Positions 28,822 to 39,361 of a DNA stretch of 64,000 bases are shown here, one piece after another. Position 1 is the stretch's first letter. The number at the start of each line of letters is the position of its first letter. Location: the NCBI RefSeq assembly GCF_000227135.1, contig NC_018238.1:80296-144295 (forward strand), read 5' to 3'. The notes under the pieces were generated by a model, which was not told the origin of the DNA, did not search any database, and was given only the letters and a program-made list of their open reading frames with translations. The DNA is from Leishmania donovani. Lineage: Eukaryota > Euglenozoa > Kinetoplastea > Trypanosomatida > Trypanosomatidae. A program made the position numbers and the translations under genes.

Positions 28822-29673
28822 CCGGCGGCAGCGGCGGCAAGAAAAGAGGGCTAAGAGAGCAAACGGGCGCAGGCCCGTGCATGGATGACGAGCAAACAAG
28901 AATTCTAAAGCAGAGGTAGAAGAAGCTCCTCTCAGCGATGCGAAAAAGAAAAGGTGGGAAAGATGGCGTTGCCTTTCAGATGTGCAGCACTTTGTGTGCG
29001 TGTGTGTGCATCTGCTGTGCGTGCCGCCTTGGTGTGCTCTCCCGTGTGCTCTCTGCTGCCACCTCTCGCCCTCTCGCCATCCCTCGTCAAGCTTGGTCGA
29101 ACTCGTGCACGGCCCTCTGCCCAGCATTGAAAACCAAAACAGGAAAAAACGCCGCCTCTCTTCTCTGACCTTGCCCGTGTGTGTGTGTGTGTGTGTGCTC
29201 CCTGCACCACTACCCCTCGCCTCCCTGCGAGGCGTCGACTCGCGCGTGCATGCGTGGACGGGTCTGAGCGGATGGATGCGGAGCACCGGCCCAAAGCAAG
29301 GCAGGGGGCCCCTACTCCACCCACCCCGGCCCCCCCCGAAATGAAAGCACCACGCCCATCAGCACGTGCGCGTGTGTCAGCACAAATCTGTTCCGCTCCG
29401 TTCTTTTTTTTTACGGTATCATCGATCTGCGCCATCTGCTCTCGCCCTCGCCATTACGATTGCTCGAACTCCGTCGCACGCACAGCGCACCGCACACCTA
29501 CGGAACTCGCTCACTCGGCCGGCGTTCATCAGCGACTCCTCCAAGAACATCACAGAGAGACGCGCGCGGCCCCCACCCACCCTGTAGGCTTTCTTCTTTT
29601 CCTGTTCGGATCCGCCAATCGCCGCTAAAGTGCCATCGGGTGTGAAGCTAGGAACGTCGCCGCCGCCGATGAG

Positions 29674-30870
29674 ATGGTGGCGCTGCCGGCGTTTAAGTTC
29701 GTCTTCCTGGCCATCCGCCAGGTGACGCGCCCTGTCGCGAAGCAGATCGTCTCACGTGCGAACACGAAGCGCGCCCTGACGTACTGTGTGTGCATTGGGC
29801 TGGGCCGCGTCTCGCTCGGCCTCTCCGGCGTCATCGCAGAGTGGACACGGGCTGAGGAACAGAAGCAACGGGAGGCGAAGCTCAAGGCGGCACAGGCTGC
29901 GGGTGCGACTGCAGCAAAGAACGCGGCGCAGGTGGCCATGGATGTGGTGGGCAAGGCATCGACAGCAGCAAGCAGCAGCGAGACACCCAACACGGCGGGA
30001 TCGAGTAGCGGCACCAACACAGCAGCGAGCTCCGCGGCGAAGGCGCAGGCGGGCAAAGCCGTAGAGTCAAGCATAGCCACAACGGCGAAGTCCGCTGCTA
30101 CGCCGGCAACCGTCACACCTCGGTCGCGATCGCTTCTGCAGAGCGTCGTCTACGGTCCGCAGCCGAAGGGTGGGGCGGTGGACACATACGACAGCACCGT
30201 CTTTCTCGATCTCTCGCGCACCGTCGGCGAGGTAGCCCGTGTCTTTATCCGCTACCCGTCTCGCAGTGCTTGGGATGTGTTCCGCCAAACGTTTCTCGCT
30301 CCTTTCCCGGAGGATCGACTCGTTGCAGCGGGCGCTGACCTTCTCATCGAGCTGGTGGCCTACACAGTGCTGTGCACATTGCTCGTGGTGGAGCTTTACC
30401 AGCAGTCCCGCACATCGGCAGCGAAAGAGGCCCACTTGCAGGCCCGCCTGGAGGCAATCGAATCCAAGGTGAACGAGCTGGTGGAGTGCAGCAACAGGGC
30501 AGCCTCCTCGCCGCCGGTGCAGGAGTTGCCTCCAGTGCGGGAACTGCGCGTGACAGGGCGGCTCAGTGCCCTCTGGGGTGCCGTCACAGGCGGCGTCGGC
30601 TTTGTTGGTGATTCCGTGAGCAGACACACCGAAGGCCGCAAAAAGAGCAGTGCCAGTAGCAGCGGCGGCAGCCTCGCAGCCGAAGAGCTTGAGCGACTGG
30701 CGCAGAGCGGCAAGGTTGTCGTCCCACAGCGCAAGAACGGCTTCAACGTGGCGTATGCCCCACCGCGGGACCCCGCGGTGAAGGTGAGCAAGCACGATGA
30801 GACAATTTTCCTGCAAGAGGAGCTGGATCAGCTCATGGGCAATGTCGTGCGGATGGAGAAGCGGGCATAG
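29674..30870 (+). CDS. OPA3: OPA3-like protein, putative mitochondrial
   Basis: A 398-residue protein whose two ends match the OPA3 family. The N-terminus MVALPAFKFVFLAIRQVTRP and the following PVAKQIVSRA correspond to the conserved OPA3 start. Residues about 220-243 (LLIELVAYTVLCTLLVVELY) form the family's second hydrophobic helix, followed by a short coiled coil (about 245-272). Between them is an Ala/Ser/Thr-rich linker (about 70-150) absent from short animal OPA3, and the C-terminal 120 residues are also extra. Animal OPA3 (about 180 residues) is a mitochondrial, probably outer or inner membrane, protein linked to optic atrophy; its biochemical role is unsettled. Start: first ATG after the AG at 29629-29630. 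Confidence 0.85.
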   Translation: MVALPAFKFVFLAIRQVTRPVAKQIVSRANTKRALTYCVCIGLGRVSLGLSGVIAEWTRAEEQKQREAKLKAAQAAGATAAKNAAQVAMDVVGKASTAASSSETPNTAGSSSGTNTAASSAAKAQAGKAVESSIATTAKSAATPATVTPRSRSLLQSVVYGPQPKGGAVDTYDSTVFLDLSRTVGEVARVFIRYPSRSAWDVFRQTFLAPFPEDRLVAAGADLLIELVAYTVLCTLLVVELYQQSRTSAAKEAHLQARLEAIESKVNELVECSNRAASSPPVQELPPVRELRVTGRLSALWGAVTGGVGFVGDSVSRHTEGRKKSSASSSGGSLAAEELERLAQSGKVVVPQRKNGFNVAYAPPRDPAVKVSKHDETIFLQEELDQLMGNVVRMEKRA

Positions 30871-32080
30871 AATGAGCGGGCCGCTCGGTGGAGAGGGTCA
30901 GCGCATCGCTTGCTCATCGCGTAAGAGGAGGGGGATGCAGCGGAAGGGGGAGGGGGGGGGCACACTGCCTGGATGCAACGCACCCCAGCGGCCACACGAA
31001 GGGGAGAAAGGCAGTGCCCTTCCTTACTCTTGACCGATGGCTACACTTATCGCGCTGTGTGGCAATGGCGGTGTCGCCGCCACTCCTCCCCTACGTTGCC
31101 TTATCCGTCGAGCGTCTTCCTCACGCGTGGGTGTGCGGCTCTTCTCAGGGAGTACCTTTGCGTTATGCCGATATGTGCAGGCGCGTGTGCGGAGGGCGGC
31201 GTCGGTGTGCCCTCCGATGACAACGTTGTTGTCCGACAGGAGGCGGGAAATGAGGACGTGTAACATCCTCGTGTGCGTCTTTTCGCATCCGATGGCCTCA
31301 ACTGCTCCCCACCCTCCCGCCCGCTCCCCCTTATCTCTGTCTCTTTCCTTCCTGTGTTTGGCTCGTGCTGTGTATGCCAGGTCTGCGTCTGTGTGTGTGT
31401 GTGTGTGTGTGCTCTGCGCAGACGTTCATCTTCCTCTGGAGTTATGCTTTCGGCTTGCGCGCGCGCGCCTGCTGGAGCGTGTTGCTTTCTCGCCCGCTCC
31501 GTTCACACGCACGCAAAGAAGCAAGTCAAGGCGAGGATGCCGTCACACAGGCCGGAGCGAAGAGTGCACACAGAAATGACGGTCCTGCGCTATTATGCAT
31601 GGGCGCCCGCGCACGTCACACAAACGCTCGCGCACGACGACGATGGACACACTCAACAGGAGGCATAGAGCCCTGTACACGCTCGCACACGCGCTGGAAG
31701 ACGCGGAAGCGAGGCTGAAGATTGGTGTCGGTGGAGGCGACCATGAAAGCCGTTGCGCATCCATGGAGGCTTGTGACTCTCATCCTCTACGGGCGGACGG
31801 CACGGTTGGAGGCACGAGCTCACACGCACTCTCTCTGCGCATTTTTCATGACGTAGACAAGGCACCCTACTCCGCTTGCGTCTGCAGTTGTGTACCTCTT
31901 GAGCAAGTGGCAGTGGAAGGGGGCTACATCTTGGCGCTGCGCCCCACCCACTCACACCCGCTCTTGCGTCGCGCCATGCATTACTCCTCAGCCGCCGCCC
32001 TACTTCTCGCTCACCTTCTCTGCCACATGCCTACACGCTCAGCTTCCCCTTTATGTGCCATCATAGAAGTTTGTTCTGCC
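30871..32080 (+). other. Intergenic / UTR region
   Basis: No independent gene supported. It holds a GT run at 31389-31411 and, from 31595, an in-frame ATG-started extension of the next gene. That extension reads like UTR (it includes SHPLLRRAMHYSSAAALLLA) and is followed by a CT tract. Confidence 0.55.
31996..32042 (+). promoter_or_regulatory. Polypyrimidine tract and AG, likely trans-splice acceptor
   Basis: A C/T-rich stretch ends in CAG at 32040-32042. It lies between the upstream in-frame ATG (31595) and the ATG at 32081, favouring the latter as the start. Confidence 0.45.
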
Positions 32081-34111
32081 ATGGCGGAAACAGGCCCATC
32101 GGCTCCAGCCAGAGATGTGGCGTTGCTGGAACCGCCCTTGTCTCTCTCAGCTAGCGGGGAGGCGCTGTCGTCGCCGCCGCAGCCGAGCACCACCCCCGCC
32201 GCTGCGGCCTCACCCACGCCGGAAGAGCAGCTCCGCGCGCTCGAAGTCAAGATGGGCAAGTGGAAGGAGGCGGTGACCACCCAGCTCAACGACGCGGCCC
32301 GCAAGAATAAGAAGCTCCGCGAAGAGCTCCGCCTTCTCCGCGAGGAGAAGGCAAATGCGCTGAGCGGGCTGCGGGTGCAGCTGACAGAGGAATTCCAGGA
32401 GCGCACCGCGATGCAGCGGGACGAGTTGGAGGCGCTGAAGAAGCAGGCCGCCGCGTTGCGGGAGGAGAAGAAGACGATGGCCGCCACGCACGAGGCGGAG
32501 CTGCAGGCGGCACGTACGAAGCTGCGCGAGGTGATCCAACTGGAGCTGGAGACGGAGTACAAACGCAGAGAGGGGGATTGGGAGAAGGAGAAGACGCAGT
32601 TGCAGATGCTCACGGCAGCGAAGGAAACGGAGCGGGCACAGGCGGAGCACGAGTGTGGCGTGCTGCAGCTGCGACTGAACAGACTCGGCACCCAGTACGA
32701 TGAGCTCGCAACGCTGCTTCAGCCAGAGTGTGGCTTCACGGCGGAGACGCGCGTGCTGGAAGCAGGCGACCACGCAGACGACGGAACGAGGTCCGAAAGC
32801 GCGTCACCTGCTGCTGCTGCTGCTGCTGCTGGAGCCTCCGGAACCGGCTCAGCCGCCTTCAACGCCAATGGCAGCAACGCTGAGCGGCAGAAGACGGCTA
32901 TGGCGGCGGCACACGCTAGGCAAATGGAAAGCATCAAGGCCGATCTGCAAAGCAAAGAGCAGCGCACGCAGTTCCTGCTGGGCCGCGCCAAGCAGGAGCA
33001 CGAGGCGGAGAAGACGCAACTGCTGCGAGAACTGCACCTGCGGGAGGAGGAGCTCAAGGTAGCACACACACTGCTGAAGCAGGTGCAGGTGGAGAACAGT
33101 CGGTACATGGAGCGTGTCTCGCACGCTCAAACAGAGCGGCAGGCGCTGGAGCAGCGATATGCAGCGAAGGTGTCCGCCCTCAGTCAGGAACTAGCGGAGC
33201 GCATTCAGGCCGCTGACGAGGTGCAGTTGGCCAACAAGCGCCTGCAAGAGCAACTTCGCACCTCCCAGCAGCAAGTCGCCACGTTGGAGGAAGAGTCCAC
33301 GATGCGCGAGGAGGCTTTCCATTCGCTCATGTTCTCGGAGGACAGCAAGCGAATCACGATGGACTTGCAGCGGGCCCTCCAGGCTGCGCGGGACGAGGCG
33401 GAGGAATGGAAGATGCAGTACTACGCCAGCGTCACAGCCTCACAGCCTCCCTCAGCGGCAGTAGCAGCAACGTCGCAAGGGGGTCCCTCCCCGCAGAAAT
33501 CAGCCGAGGCTGATGGCGAGCACGAATCTGCCGCTGCAACTGCCCCAGCAGCAGCGGTTCGCACACCTGAGGCGTGGCATGACCAACTCGCCGCCAGGGA
33601 AGCGAATCTCGATTTGCAGGCGGCGCAGCTGGCCCGCAAGGCTGCCCTTCTGGCGGCTGCGGAGGCGAAACTGAACAAGATGCGCAGCTCCATGGCAAGT
33701 CAGGCCAGCCTGCTCCTACAGCAGAGTAAGAGTGGCGGTCGTGCTGGTGGTAGCAGTGGCGTCGGTGGTCCTCACGGTCGTCGTGAGAATGGTGACAGCG
33801 GCGTATTCACCGGAGGCGGTGACAGGAGCAACGCGGAAGACGACGATAGCGACCGCGGCCTCGCCGACACATCGCCGCTCATCTCCACGGCGGCATCATT
33901 GCTTCCATCTAGCCTGCATGGCTCACTGCGCCTGCTAGAGGCGCAGCGGCGGCGTCTACACCTCCCAGGCACGTGCGGCCTGTGCGCCTGTTGCTTCTCG
34001 GGCGGCGGCACCACCGGTGTTCCTCGGCGTCTCCGTCGCAATGCATTTCTGACCATAGTGGCAGCACTCATGCTGCTCTTCATGCTGGCCAGCTTCAGGG
34101 TCGTGGCGTAG
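32081..34111 (+). CDS. Coiled-coil, tail-anchored golgin-like protein
   Basis: A 676-residue protein starting MAETGPSAPARDV. After a Ser/Pro-rich leader, residues about 50-210 and 265-450 are long charged heptad helices (for example ARKNKKLREELRLLREEKAN and FHSLMFSEDSKRITMDLQ), broken by a short Ala-rich linker (about 245-265). The last 22 residues are a hydrophobic anchor (AFLTIVAALMLLFMLASFRV) with almost no tail beyond. Long coiled coil plus C-terminal membrane anchor is the architecture of golgin-84/CASP/giantin-type tethers on Golgi membranes. That assignment is structural analogy; no family signature was recognised. An in-frame ATG at 31595 would add 162 residues but lies before a splice-like tract. 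Confidence 0.78.
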   Translation: MAETGPSAPARDVALLEPPLSLSASGEALSSPPQPSTTPAAAASPTPEEQLRALEVKMGKWKEAVTTQLNDAARKNKKLREELRLLREEKANALSGLRVQLTEEFQERTAMQRDELEALKKQAAALREEKKTMAATHEAELQAARTKLREVIQLELETEYKRREGDWEKEKTQLQMLTAAKETERAQAEHECGVLQLRLNRLGTQYDELATLLQPECGFTAETRVLEAGDHADDGTRSESASPAAAAAAAGASGTGSAAFNANGSNAERQKTAMAAAHARQMESIKADLQSKEQRTQFLLGRAKQEHEAEKTQLLRELHLREEELKVAHTLLKQVQVENSRYMERVSHAQTERQALEQRYAAKVSALSQELAERIQAADEVQLANKRLQEQLRTSQQQVATLEEESTMREEAFHSLMFSEDSKRITMDLQRALQAARDEAEEWKMQYYASVTASQPPSAAVAATSQGGPSPQKSAEADGEHESAAATAPAAAVRTPEAWHDQLAAREANLDLQAAQLARKAALLAAAEAKLNKMRSSMASQASLLLQQSKSGGRAGGSSGVGGPHGRRENGDSGVFTGGGDRSNAEDDDSDRGLADTSPLISTAASLLPSSLHGSLRLLEAQRRRLHLPGTCGLCACCFSGGGTTGVPRRLRRNAFLTIVAALMLLFMLASFRVVA

Positions 34112-35989
34112 CGCGTGCCATCGGTGTTCATGGTGGTGCGTGTATTCGCTGTATTTGTTCTTGTGCTTCATGCGCGCGGCCATGCAACTATCACGTCCTT
34201 TGTTCACGGTTGCAGACGCTCACGGTCGCTTCATCCTCCCAGTCAACCTCATCCCATCTACCAAATTCGCCGGCCGTTCCCTCCCCCCCCCCGCCGCCCC
34301 ACCTTGGCTGATGATGCTAGAACCGAGGCACCAAGGGAAGAGGTGGGAAGGGGGGGAGTGGCAGGAGTATGGCAGGAGGTCGTCGAGCACTCCGTAGTTG
34401 CGGCAGTGGCTGACTGACGAGTGGATCGTGTGCCGGCATCCCTCTTGCTGGGCGCCCTCCTCCCCCATCCCCCTCTGTCGACCACCTAGCGCTGCTGCAC
34501 ACACGCACCCCGTTGAAAGTGGAGGTGCGCAGCAGCGCGTGAGGAAAGCGAAGGCGGCAGACGGTACCGTCCGCTGGCTCGTTTTTCCCTTTGCTTCTGT
34601 CAGGTTGCGCGTCGCGCTCCTCTTCGGCTTCGCCCATTCTCGCACTCGAACATCGAAAGTGGCAACTCCACTCCTGTACCGCGGGCACTTGCGCGACAGG
34701 GCCGTCCGCGAAAACACACAGAGACGTACAGGCTGGAGCTGCTCTGTATGGGCTCGTTTCTCCGCGGATGATCGCCCCCCCACCCTCTCTGTGGATGGGC
34801 TTGTGGGTTTTGTCAACGCCGTGTCGGAGTCCTCAACCAAGTGCCTGCGCGCAAGCGCAGGCACATACGCACCTTGAGCATACCCCACCGCCCGTATTTC
34901 TCATGAATCCCATGGTAACCTATATCTGCGTGAATGGATGGCGCCTCTGCCGGCGCTTCGATCTGCCCCGCCTCTCCTTTTCACTGTCGTGTGATTTTCT
35001 CGAATTTGCGTCGAGGATGGTGCCCACGCACATACACGTAAGCCGATATCGGCCCTGGTGAGACGTTTTTCTGCCATGAACAGTGCGCACGGACAGGATC
35101 AAGCACACACACACACAAAGCAGAGAAGGGAACGGAAGGCATAAGGCGCAGGAAGGCAAGTCTTGTGCATCCGCCTCCCCACTGCCCCTGTCTCTGTAGA
35201 TTGTGAAAGCCATTTCGCTTGCTGGTGTTGTCGCTGCTGCTCCCATTTCCGATTCTTCCGTCTCCGCTCTCTTTCTCTGTCTCCTCGCCGTCTCGTGGCG
35301 TCACTGCGGCGGTTGCATCCCATCCAGACGCATCACGCATAGACCACGCGCACGAGACGAAGCGAACAGGGCGTCACCTCTGCGAACCATCTCAGCATCG
35401 CTTGTGTGTTGATATCGACCCCTTTCTTCCGGTGTTACCGCGTGTCCTCTTCCTCGCTAGCTTGCCTCTGTATGTGTGCGTGTGTGTGTGCGTCTTCGTC
35501 CCTCTCTCGGTGGCACGCACACGCGCACGAAGACATGACAGGTGATCCGGCGGTGGACGCGAAAAGTCACCACAAACTGATCACAAAAACCAACGCGCGC
35601 ATGCGCATCTTCTGACAATCATAGACCACGTCGCCGCGCATCTTTAGTGTCTCTCCCTAACTCCATCATCGACTGAATACGGATCGAGTTGAGAAAAAGC
35701 AGGACAAGAACGGAAGCAGAACGCGTGCCATTGAACTAGCGGTGACCTATCACCGTATCTGCATCCCCACCCCTACCCCCTCATCCTTCGCACAAGCAGC
35801 TCCTCCGCCTGCGCATGTGGACGTCCAGTTGCCTTCGGCCATACACACCAGCGCGCGCGCTCCTTTTCTCTTCCTCTCTCTTGCTCTTTGTAGTTCGGCA
35901 CCGTACAGGTGCTCGGCTGTACGGGGAACAGCGCTGCTGCACCGTTGCGCGGTTGTTACTGCAATCCCACGCACGCACGCTCGGCGATC
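34112..35989 (+). other. 1.9-kb intergenic / UTR region
   Basis: No supported gene. GC-rich to about 34900, then more mixed, with a CA run at 35103-35118 and a CT tract at 35861-35890. A frame at about 34400-34877 stays open but lacks an ATG, and an opposing frame of similar length exists; neither is convincing. Confidence 0.55.
35861..35893 (+). promoter_or_regulatory. Polypyrimidine tract and AG, likely trans-splice acceptor
   Basis: A run of almost pure C/T ends in TAG (AG at 35892-35893). The next ATG in the nuclease frame is 35990, 96 bases on. Confidence 0.6.
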
Positions 35990-38900
35990 ATGTTCAAGAA
36001 GAAAATTTCGAGCGTGACGACGGCGGTTGCCTCAGCGGCCGCAGCAACTGCAGCGGCGGCGAAGGTGCACGCCCCGGCAACGCGCGGCAGTAAAGCGAAG
36101 ACGCTCGCTCTCATCGAGAAGCATCGAAGGATTCTCGAAGAGGCAAGGCGTCAGAAAGAGGAGATGGACCAGCTGACGCTCGAGCAAGGGGAGCTGCAGC
36201 AGCAGAAACTCACGCATATTACCGTTGCACCGCCGTCGCCTGCGACCTCATCTGCGGCGTCATCCGCAGCTGTGAAAGAAGAGCCGCCGCGAGACACTTT
36301 CACCGCCCTTGTCGAGCACTTTCTCGCCTCCACGCAGCCTCTCGCAGATTTGGACGAGACCATACAGGAGGCGGACAGCTCATCCGGCGCTTCCAGCGAG
36401 GCGCCATTCAAGTCACTACCGCCACGGCAGCCACGGTCGGCGACAGCCTCAGCCTCCCCCTCCATCATCACGTACCGCAGTTTCGCTGCATCGCTCGTCT
36501 GCCCAAAGAAGCTTTTCCTCTTGCAGAATCGCTCCGACCTCATCCCCAAGGCCTCTCTCGGCGACATGATGCACTTCGATGACAGCGTCGGCTTCAACGA
36601 GCTGGTGCGGCGGTGGGACCGGCTCCAGTTCGGCAGCCGCGCTGTGCTCGTGAAGGAGAACGAATTCTACCAGGCGGTGCAGCGCACGGAGCAGCTCATC
36701 ACGACATACTTCCAAGGCCCGTACAAGTCGCTCGCAGAGCAGGCGCCGTCGCTGACGATTCACCGGCCGGCTTTCGCCGTCGAGTTCCCTGGCGGCGCGC
36801 ATCAAACGCGAGCTGACGGCCGCGGCTCCAGCGCTGCTGCCGCTGACTCGGCAGTCATGGAGCTGCGCGCGCGTCCGGCTGTAGTGCGGTATCGCCCAAA
36901 GGAGAATCAGTGGGTCTTCCTCGATTCCCAGGCCGTCATTGACCCTCTCAGCAGTCCGAGCCGCATCAGCAGCTTCGTCCAGCGATTTCACTTCACGGCT
37001 CTGTGCTTCCGGCTGTGGTTGACGCAGCCGCACTTGCCCATCGAAGTTCGAAAGAAATTTTTGCAGGTGGACCTGGACAGCATCACGTGCGAGAACTTGG
37101 GTGGCCGCTCACTGGAGTCCTCCGCACGCGCGGCGGCGCCGATCGACCTGAAGCGCAGCGGGCTGCTGCACATTCGCCAGTTCCTCCCCGGCCCGGCCAC
37201 GCTGATGGACTGCGACCCGCCTCGGCTTGTCAAGTTTATCCAGCGAGTCTCCCTGGAGGAACTGATAGCGGAGGACAGCAAGCACTACAGCAAGGATGGT
37301 CGCGGGCGGCAGTACAGCAACGCCACCGCTCGCGCTGGAGGCGGCGGTGCGGACTACTTCTCGCATCACGGTCTCGGTGGCGGCGGCGGCGCCGGTGGGG
37401 CGTTTGACCTGCGCAACTTTACCAGCGCCATCGCTTCCCATCCAGTCCTCGCCGGCCATGCCGCGGAGGTTGAGCTGGCGGCTCTGGGACTCGGCGACTT
37501 TCACAACTCCCGCGCGACACGCAGCCAGCGCCACAAGGATGAGGTGCATCATCGTCTCTTCGAGGCAGAGCAGCGCTTCATGGAGGAGCTGCTGCGCCAG
37601 CACACCCTCCCCCTCGTGAAGCGCCAACAACAGCAGATGGCCGCATTTTCTTCCGCCGAGGGGCCAGCGAGCAGCCCCCTGACTGCCTTCTCGAACCTTC
37701 TGGGCGACGACGGCTTCGTGCGCGCCAGCTGCGCCGCCGACGCAGTGGACAACGGCAAGCACAAGAAGGGTGTGAAGTCGGCGGCCCAAATAGTGAAAGG
37801 CGCGGCAGCAGGCGGCCGAGGGAAGCGAAAAGCCCCGGCGGCCGGCGAGGATGAGGAATCAAAGGCGGAGGCGGAAGAGGACGCTGGTGACGTCGGCATG
37901 GGCGGCGGCGACAACATAGATTCTCCGTGCTACGCGCGGTACGTTGGCACTCACTGTCTGCGCGGCGGCGACGCGTGTCCGTTCTTTACCGAGGGCATGT
38001 GTCTGCCTCGCAAGGTGGACAACGCGATTGTGGCACGAGACAACCACCTCTTCACACTCCCGTCCACCTCCCTCGCACGCAAGGCGGCGTGGTGGGCGCA
38101 GGGCAAGCGCACTGTGCGCGACGTGCTCGCCGCGTACGAGCGAGGGGAAAGCGGGGTGCGGCTGACCAGTCCGCAAGTGCGCTACGCGAACGCCCTCCGA
38201 CAAGGCAAGGTAGCGTTGAACCCGAAGGAAATCGACGCCTTCTTCGACCGCATTCAGTACCCGCTGTTCGTCATCGATTTTGAGGCCGTGCAGTTTGCCC
38301 TGCCGCCCTTTGCGAAGGAGGTGGCGTACCAGTCTATCCCGTTCCAGTTCTCTCTGGACGTGTTCCAGCACGACGTCCTGACGGAGGAGCCAACGCACTA
38401 CAACTACCTGCACTTTGGCAAGGGCTACTCGCCAAACACAGACCCCCGCCCAGCCTGCATCGCTGAGCTCATCCGGATCGTGCGGCTGGAGCGGGAGAAG
38501 AAGCGAAAGGCGATGGAGGCATCTGGTGAGCTGGAGCGCATTGCTTCCGCGCGCGCCGCGGAGGAGGCAGCGGCGGCGGAGGCGAGCGGACGCCGCCGAC
38601 GACGGGGCAAGATGCCGAAGCCGCCAAAAATTACCAAATCCAACCCGCTGGAGCAGCCGCTGCATCCCTACGACGGCTGCTTCATTGCGCACTTCGCCTC
38701 CTTCGAGAAGGCGTGCCTGGAGAAGCTGGGTCAGTTGGAGGAGAAGTACAAGGACGAGATCAAGAGCTTCTGGTTCCTCGACACACTCGACCTCATCAAG
38801 AAGGGATACCTGCACCCCAACGCGCATGGGTCGAACTCGCTCAAGAAGGTTCTGCCGGCGCTCTGCCCCGACTTCCAGTACGGCGTCTTTGGCTCAGAAG

Positions 38901-39361
38901 CGACGGTGATGGTGACGGCAAATGATGGCTTGCTTGGTGTGGGTGGCAGAGGAAATGCGGCGCCTGTGTCTGATGCCTCCGTGGCCAAGGGCAGCGCCGG
39001 AGAGGGCCAGGACGAGCAGAAAGGCGAGAACGCGATGGGCGTGTACCGGCTCTGGCATCACATGGAAGGCGGCGGCACCGTGCAGGACCTCGAGCGGGCG
39101 AAGCTGAGCCTCTCTGGCGGTACTCAGCAAACGCCGAACTGGTCCGAGAGCGTGCGCACCACCATGACCAAGGAGGAGCGAGACCGCATGTGGCAAACCC
39201 TGCGCATTCAATTGCTGGAGTACTGCTCCCTCGACACCAAGGCCCTGTACGAGATTATGCGCGAGATCTACAAGGAGAGAGAGGCGGCAGCGGGGGTCAA
39301 GCCGCACGATAAGACGGGGTGGGTACTCATCGATCCGGTGCCGCGCGAGGTGGACTTTTAG
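35990..39361 (+). CDS. DUF2779 / RNase-H-like nuclease candidate
   Basis: A 1123-residue protein starting MFKKKISSVTTAVA. Residues about 158-184 (TYRSFAASLVCPKKLFLLQN) match the N-terminal CPK-x-L motif of bacterial DUF2779-type proteins. A cysteine cluster at about 647-671 (GTHCLRGGDACPFFTEGMC) follows in the expected order. The C-terminal part has three acidic motifs of an RNase-H/DnaQ-like exonuclease: FVIDFEAVQFALP then SIPFQFS (about 761-790), AHFASFEKACLEKLGQ (about 900), and YCSLDTKALYEIMREI (about 1080). The N-terminal region, which in bacterial relatives carries a PD-(D/E)XK nuclease fold, lacks an obvious E-x-K at the expected place. Gly/Ala-rich insertions enlarge it well beyond bacterial length. 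A nucleic-acid-cutting role is inferred. The basic Ala/Ser-rich start could be organellar targeting. The start follows the 35893 AG. Confidence 0.8.
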   Translation: MFKKKISSVTTAVASAAAATAAAAKVHAPATRGSKAKTLALIEKHRRILEEARRQKEEMDQLTLEQGELQQQKLTHITVAPPSPATSSAASSAAVKEEPPRDTFTALVEHFLASTQPLADLDETIQEADSSSGASSEAPFKSLPPRQPRSATASASPSIITYRSFAASLVCPKKLFLLQNRSDLIPKASLGDMMHFDDSVGFNELVRRWDRLQFGSRAVLVKENEFYQAVQRTEQLITTYFQGPYKSLAEQAPSLTIHRPAFAVEFPGGAHQTRADGRGSSAAAADSAVMELRARPAVVRYRPKENQWVFLDSQAVIDPLSSPSRISSFVQRFHFTALCFRLWLTQPHLPIEVRKKFLQVDLDSITCENLGGRSLESSARAAAPIDLKRSGLLHIRQFLPGPATLMDCDPPRLVKFIQRVSLEELIAEDSKHYSKDGRGRQYSNATARAGGGGADYFSHHGLGGGGGAGGAFDLRNFTSAIASHPVLAGHAAEVELAALGLGDFHNSRATRSQRHKDEVHHRLFEAEQRFMEELLRQHTLPLVKRQQQQMAAFSSAEGPASSPLTAFSNLLGDDGFVRASCAADAVDNGKHKKGVKSAAQIVKGAAAGGRGKRKAPAAGEDEESKAEAEEDAGDVGMGGGDNIDSPCYARYVGTHCLRGGDACPFFTEGMCLPRKVDNAIVARDNHLFTLPSTSLARKAAWWAQGKRTVRDVLAAYERGESGVRLTSPQVRYANALRQGKVALNPKEIDAFFDRIQYPLFVIDFEAVQFALPPFAKEVAYQSIPFQFSLDVFQHDVLTEEPTHYNYLHFGKGYSPNTDPRPACIAELIRIVRLEREKKRKAMEASGELERIASARAAEEAAAAEASGRRRRRGKMPKPPKITKSNPLEQPLHPYDGCFIAHFASFEKACLEKLGQLEEKYKDEIKSFWFLDTLDLIKKGYLHPNAHGSNSLKKVLPALCPDFQYGVFGSEATVMVTANDGLLGVGGRGNAAPVSDASVAKGSAGEGQDEQKGENAMGVYRLWHHMEGGGTVQDLERAKLSLSGGTQQTPNWSESVRTTMTKEERDRMWQTLRIQLLEYCSLDTKALYEIMREIYKEREAAAGVKPHDKTGWVLIDPVPREVDF

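Larger units (their letters stand above)
27745..29673 (+). other. 1.9-kb intergenic region with structured repeats
   Basis: No supported gene. It contains a (GT)16 run (27984-28015), a CT/GA inverted repeat (28108-28165), a GGGA repeat (28803-28821), a GT run at 29177-29197 and a T-rich tract at 29404-29413. A second CT tract (29589-29606) with an AG at 29629-29630 lies just before the next gene. Most of it is probably the 14-3-3 3'UTR. Confidence 0.6.

Noticed and set aside
31595..32080. N-terminal extension of the golgin-like gene from an earlier ATG
   Set aside because: The extension reads like UTR and a polypyrimidine tract plus AG lies between it and the ATG at 32081.
34220..34888. 222-codon minus-strand frame and opposing 159-codon plus-strand frame
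   Set aside because: Neither begins with ATG and they overlap each other; chance openness in GC-rich DNA is enough.
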